A DNA stretch of 33,060 nt, taken from contig JAAFJA010000025.1 in assembly GCA_013298765.1 (NCBI GenBank), positions 1 through 33,060 on the forward strand, read 5' to 3'. The translations under genes and the position numbers were made by a program. This stretch comes from Betaproteobacteria bacterium (GTDB lineage Bacteria; Pseudomonadota; Gammaproteobacteria; Burkholderiales; Casimicrobiaceae). This document shows, in pieces, positions 33,060-33,060 of the stretch. The notes beneath the pieces are model-generated. The model saw only the letters and a program-made list of their open reading frames with translations, made no database searches and was not told where the DNA came from. Position 1 is the first letter of the stretch; the number at the start of each line of letters is the position of its first letter.

Positions 33060-33060
33060 T

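Overview
The window looks like a contig from a betaproteobacterial chromosome. The evidence is class I polyhydroxyalkanoate genes with Ralstonia-like active-site spacing, a TakP-type TRAP transporter, an aerobic 2-aminobenzoate (anthranilate) CoA-thioester cluster, a multidomain malic enzyme, and many small palindromic intergenic repeats. The assignment rests on gene content and protein resemblance recalled from memory, not on a search. The two ends of the window are a perfect 124-bp inverted repeat of each other (1-124 and 32936-33059).

Layout. Positions 1-1322 hold the left terminal repeat, a Nudix hydrolase on the minus strand and a stretch with no convincing gene. Positions 1323-8101 hold maeB, a secreted delta-60 repeat protein on the minus strand, a small SAM-dependent methyltransferase, and a CSS-EAL cyclic-di-GMP phosphodiesterase. 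Positions 8218-12376 (minus strand) hold a TRAP transporter in the order receptor, small permease, large permease. A terminator-like hairpin follows the receptor gene, and a KEPP-repeat insertion interrupts the large permease. A ZIP metal transporter diverges from it at 12813-13652.

Positions 13653-19814 hold two tandem paralogous surface proteins built of autotransporter-associated beta-strand repeats. They end in a dockerin-like DGDG module instead of a beta-barrel, and the same module ends the delta-60 protein. Repetitive palindromes surround them. Positions 19947-23301 hold a small membrane protein (minus strand), phaC, phaB and a DUF1508/YegP-like protein, closed by a clear terminator.

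Positions 23363-30680 form a catabolic cluster preceded by a strong promoter: 2-aminobenzoyl-CoA monooxygenase/reductase, MarR regulator, crotonase, acyl-CoA dehydrogenase, aromatic acid-CoA ligase and RidA-like protein. Overlapping or nearly overlapping start and stop codons link the genes from marR to ridA. The ligase would activate the aromatic acid. The flavoprotein fusion would hydroxylate and reduce the ring. The crotonase and dehydrogenase would act in ring opening and beta-oxidation. PHA synthesis next door could store the resulting acyl-CoA.

Positions 30842-33059 are an integron gene-cassette array without an integrase: a small membrane protein, a glutathione S-transferase and a GNAT acetyltransferase with two clear attC sites. 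They are followed by a short ORF broken by an amber codon and by the right terminal repeat. No rRNA, tRNA, CRISPR array or transposase was seen.
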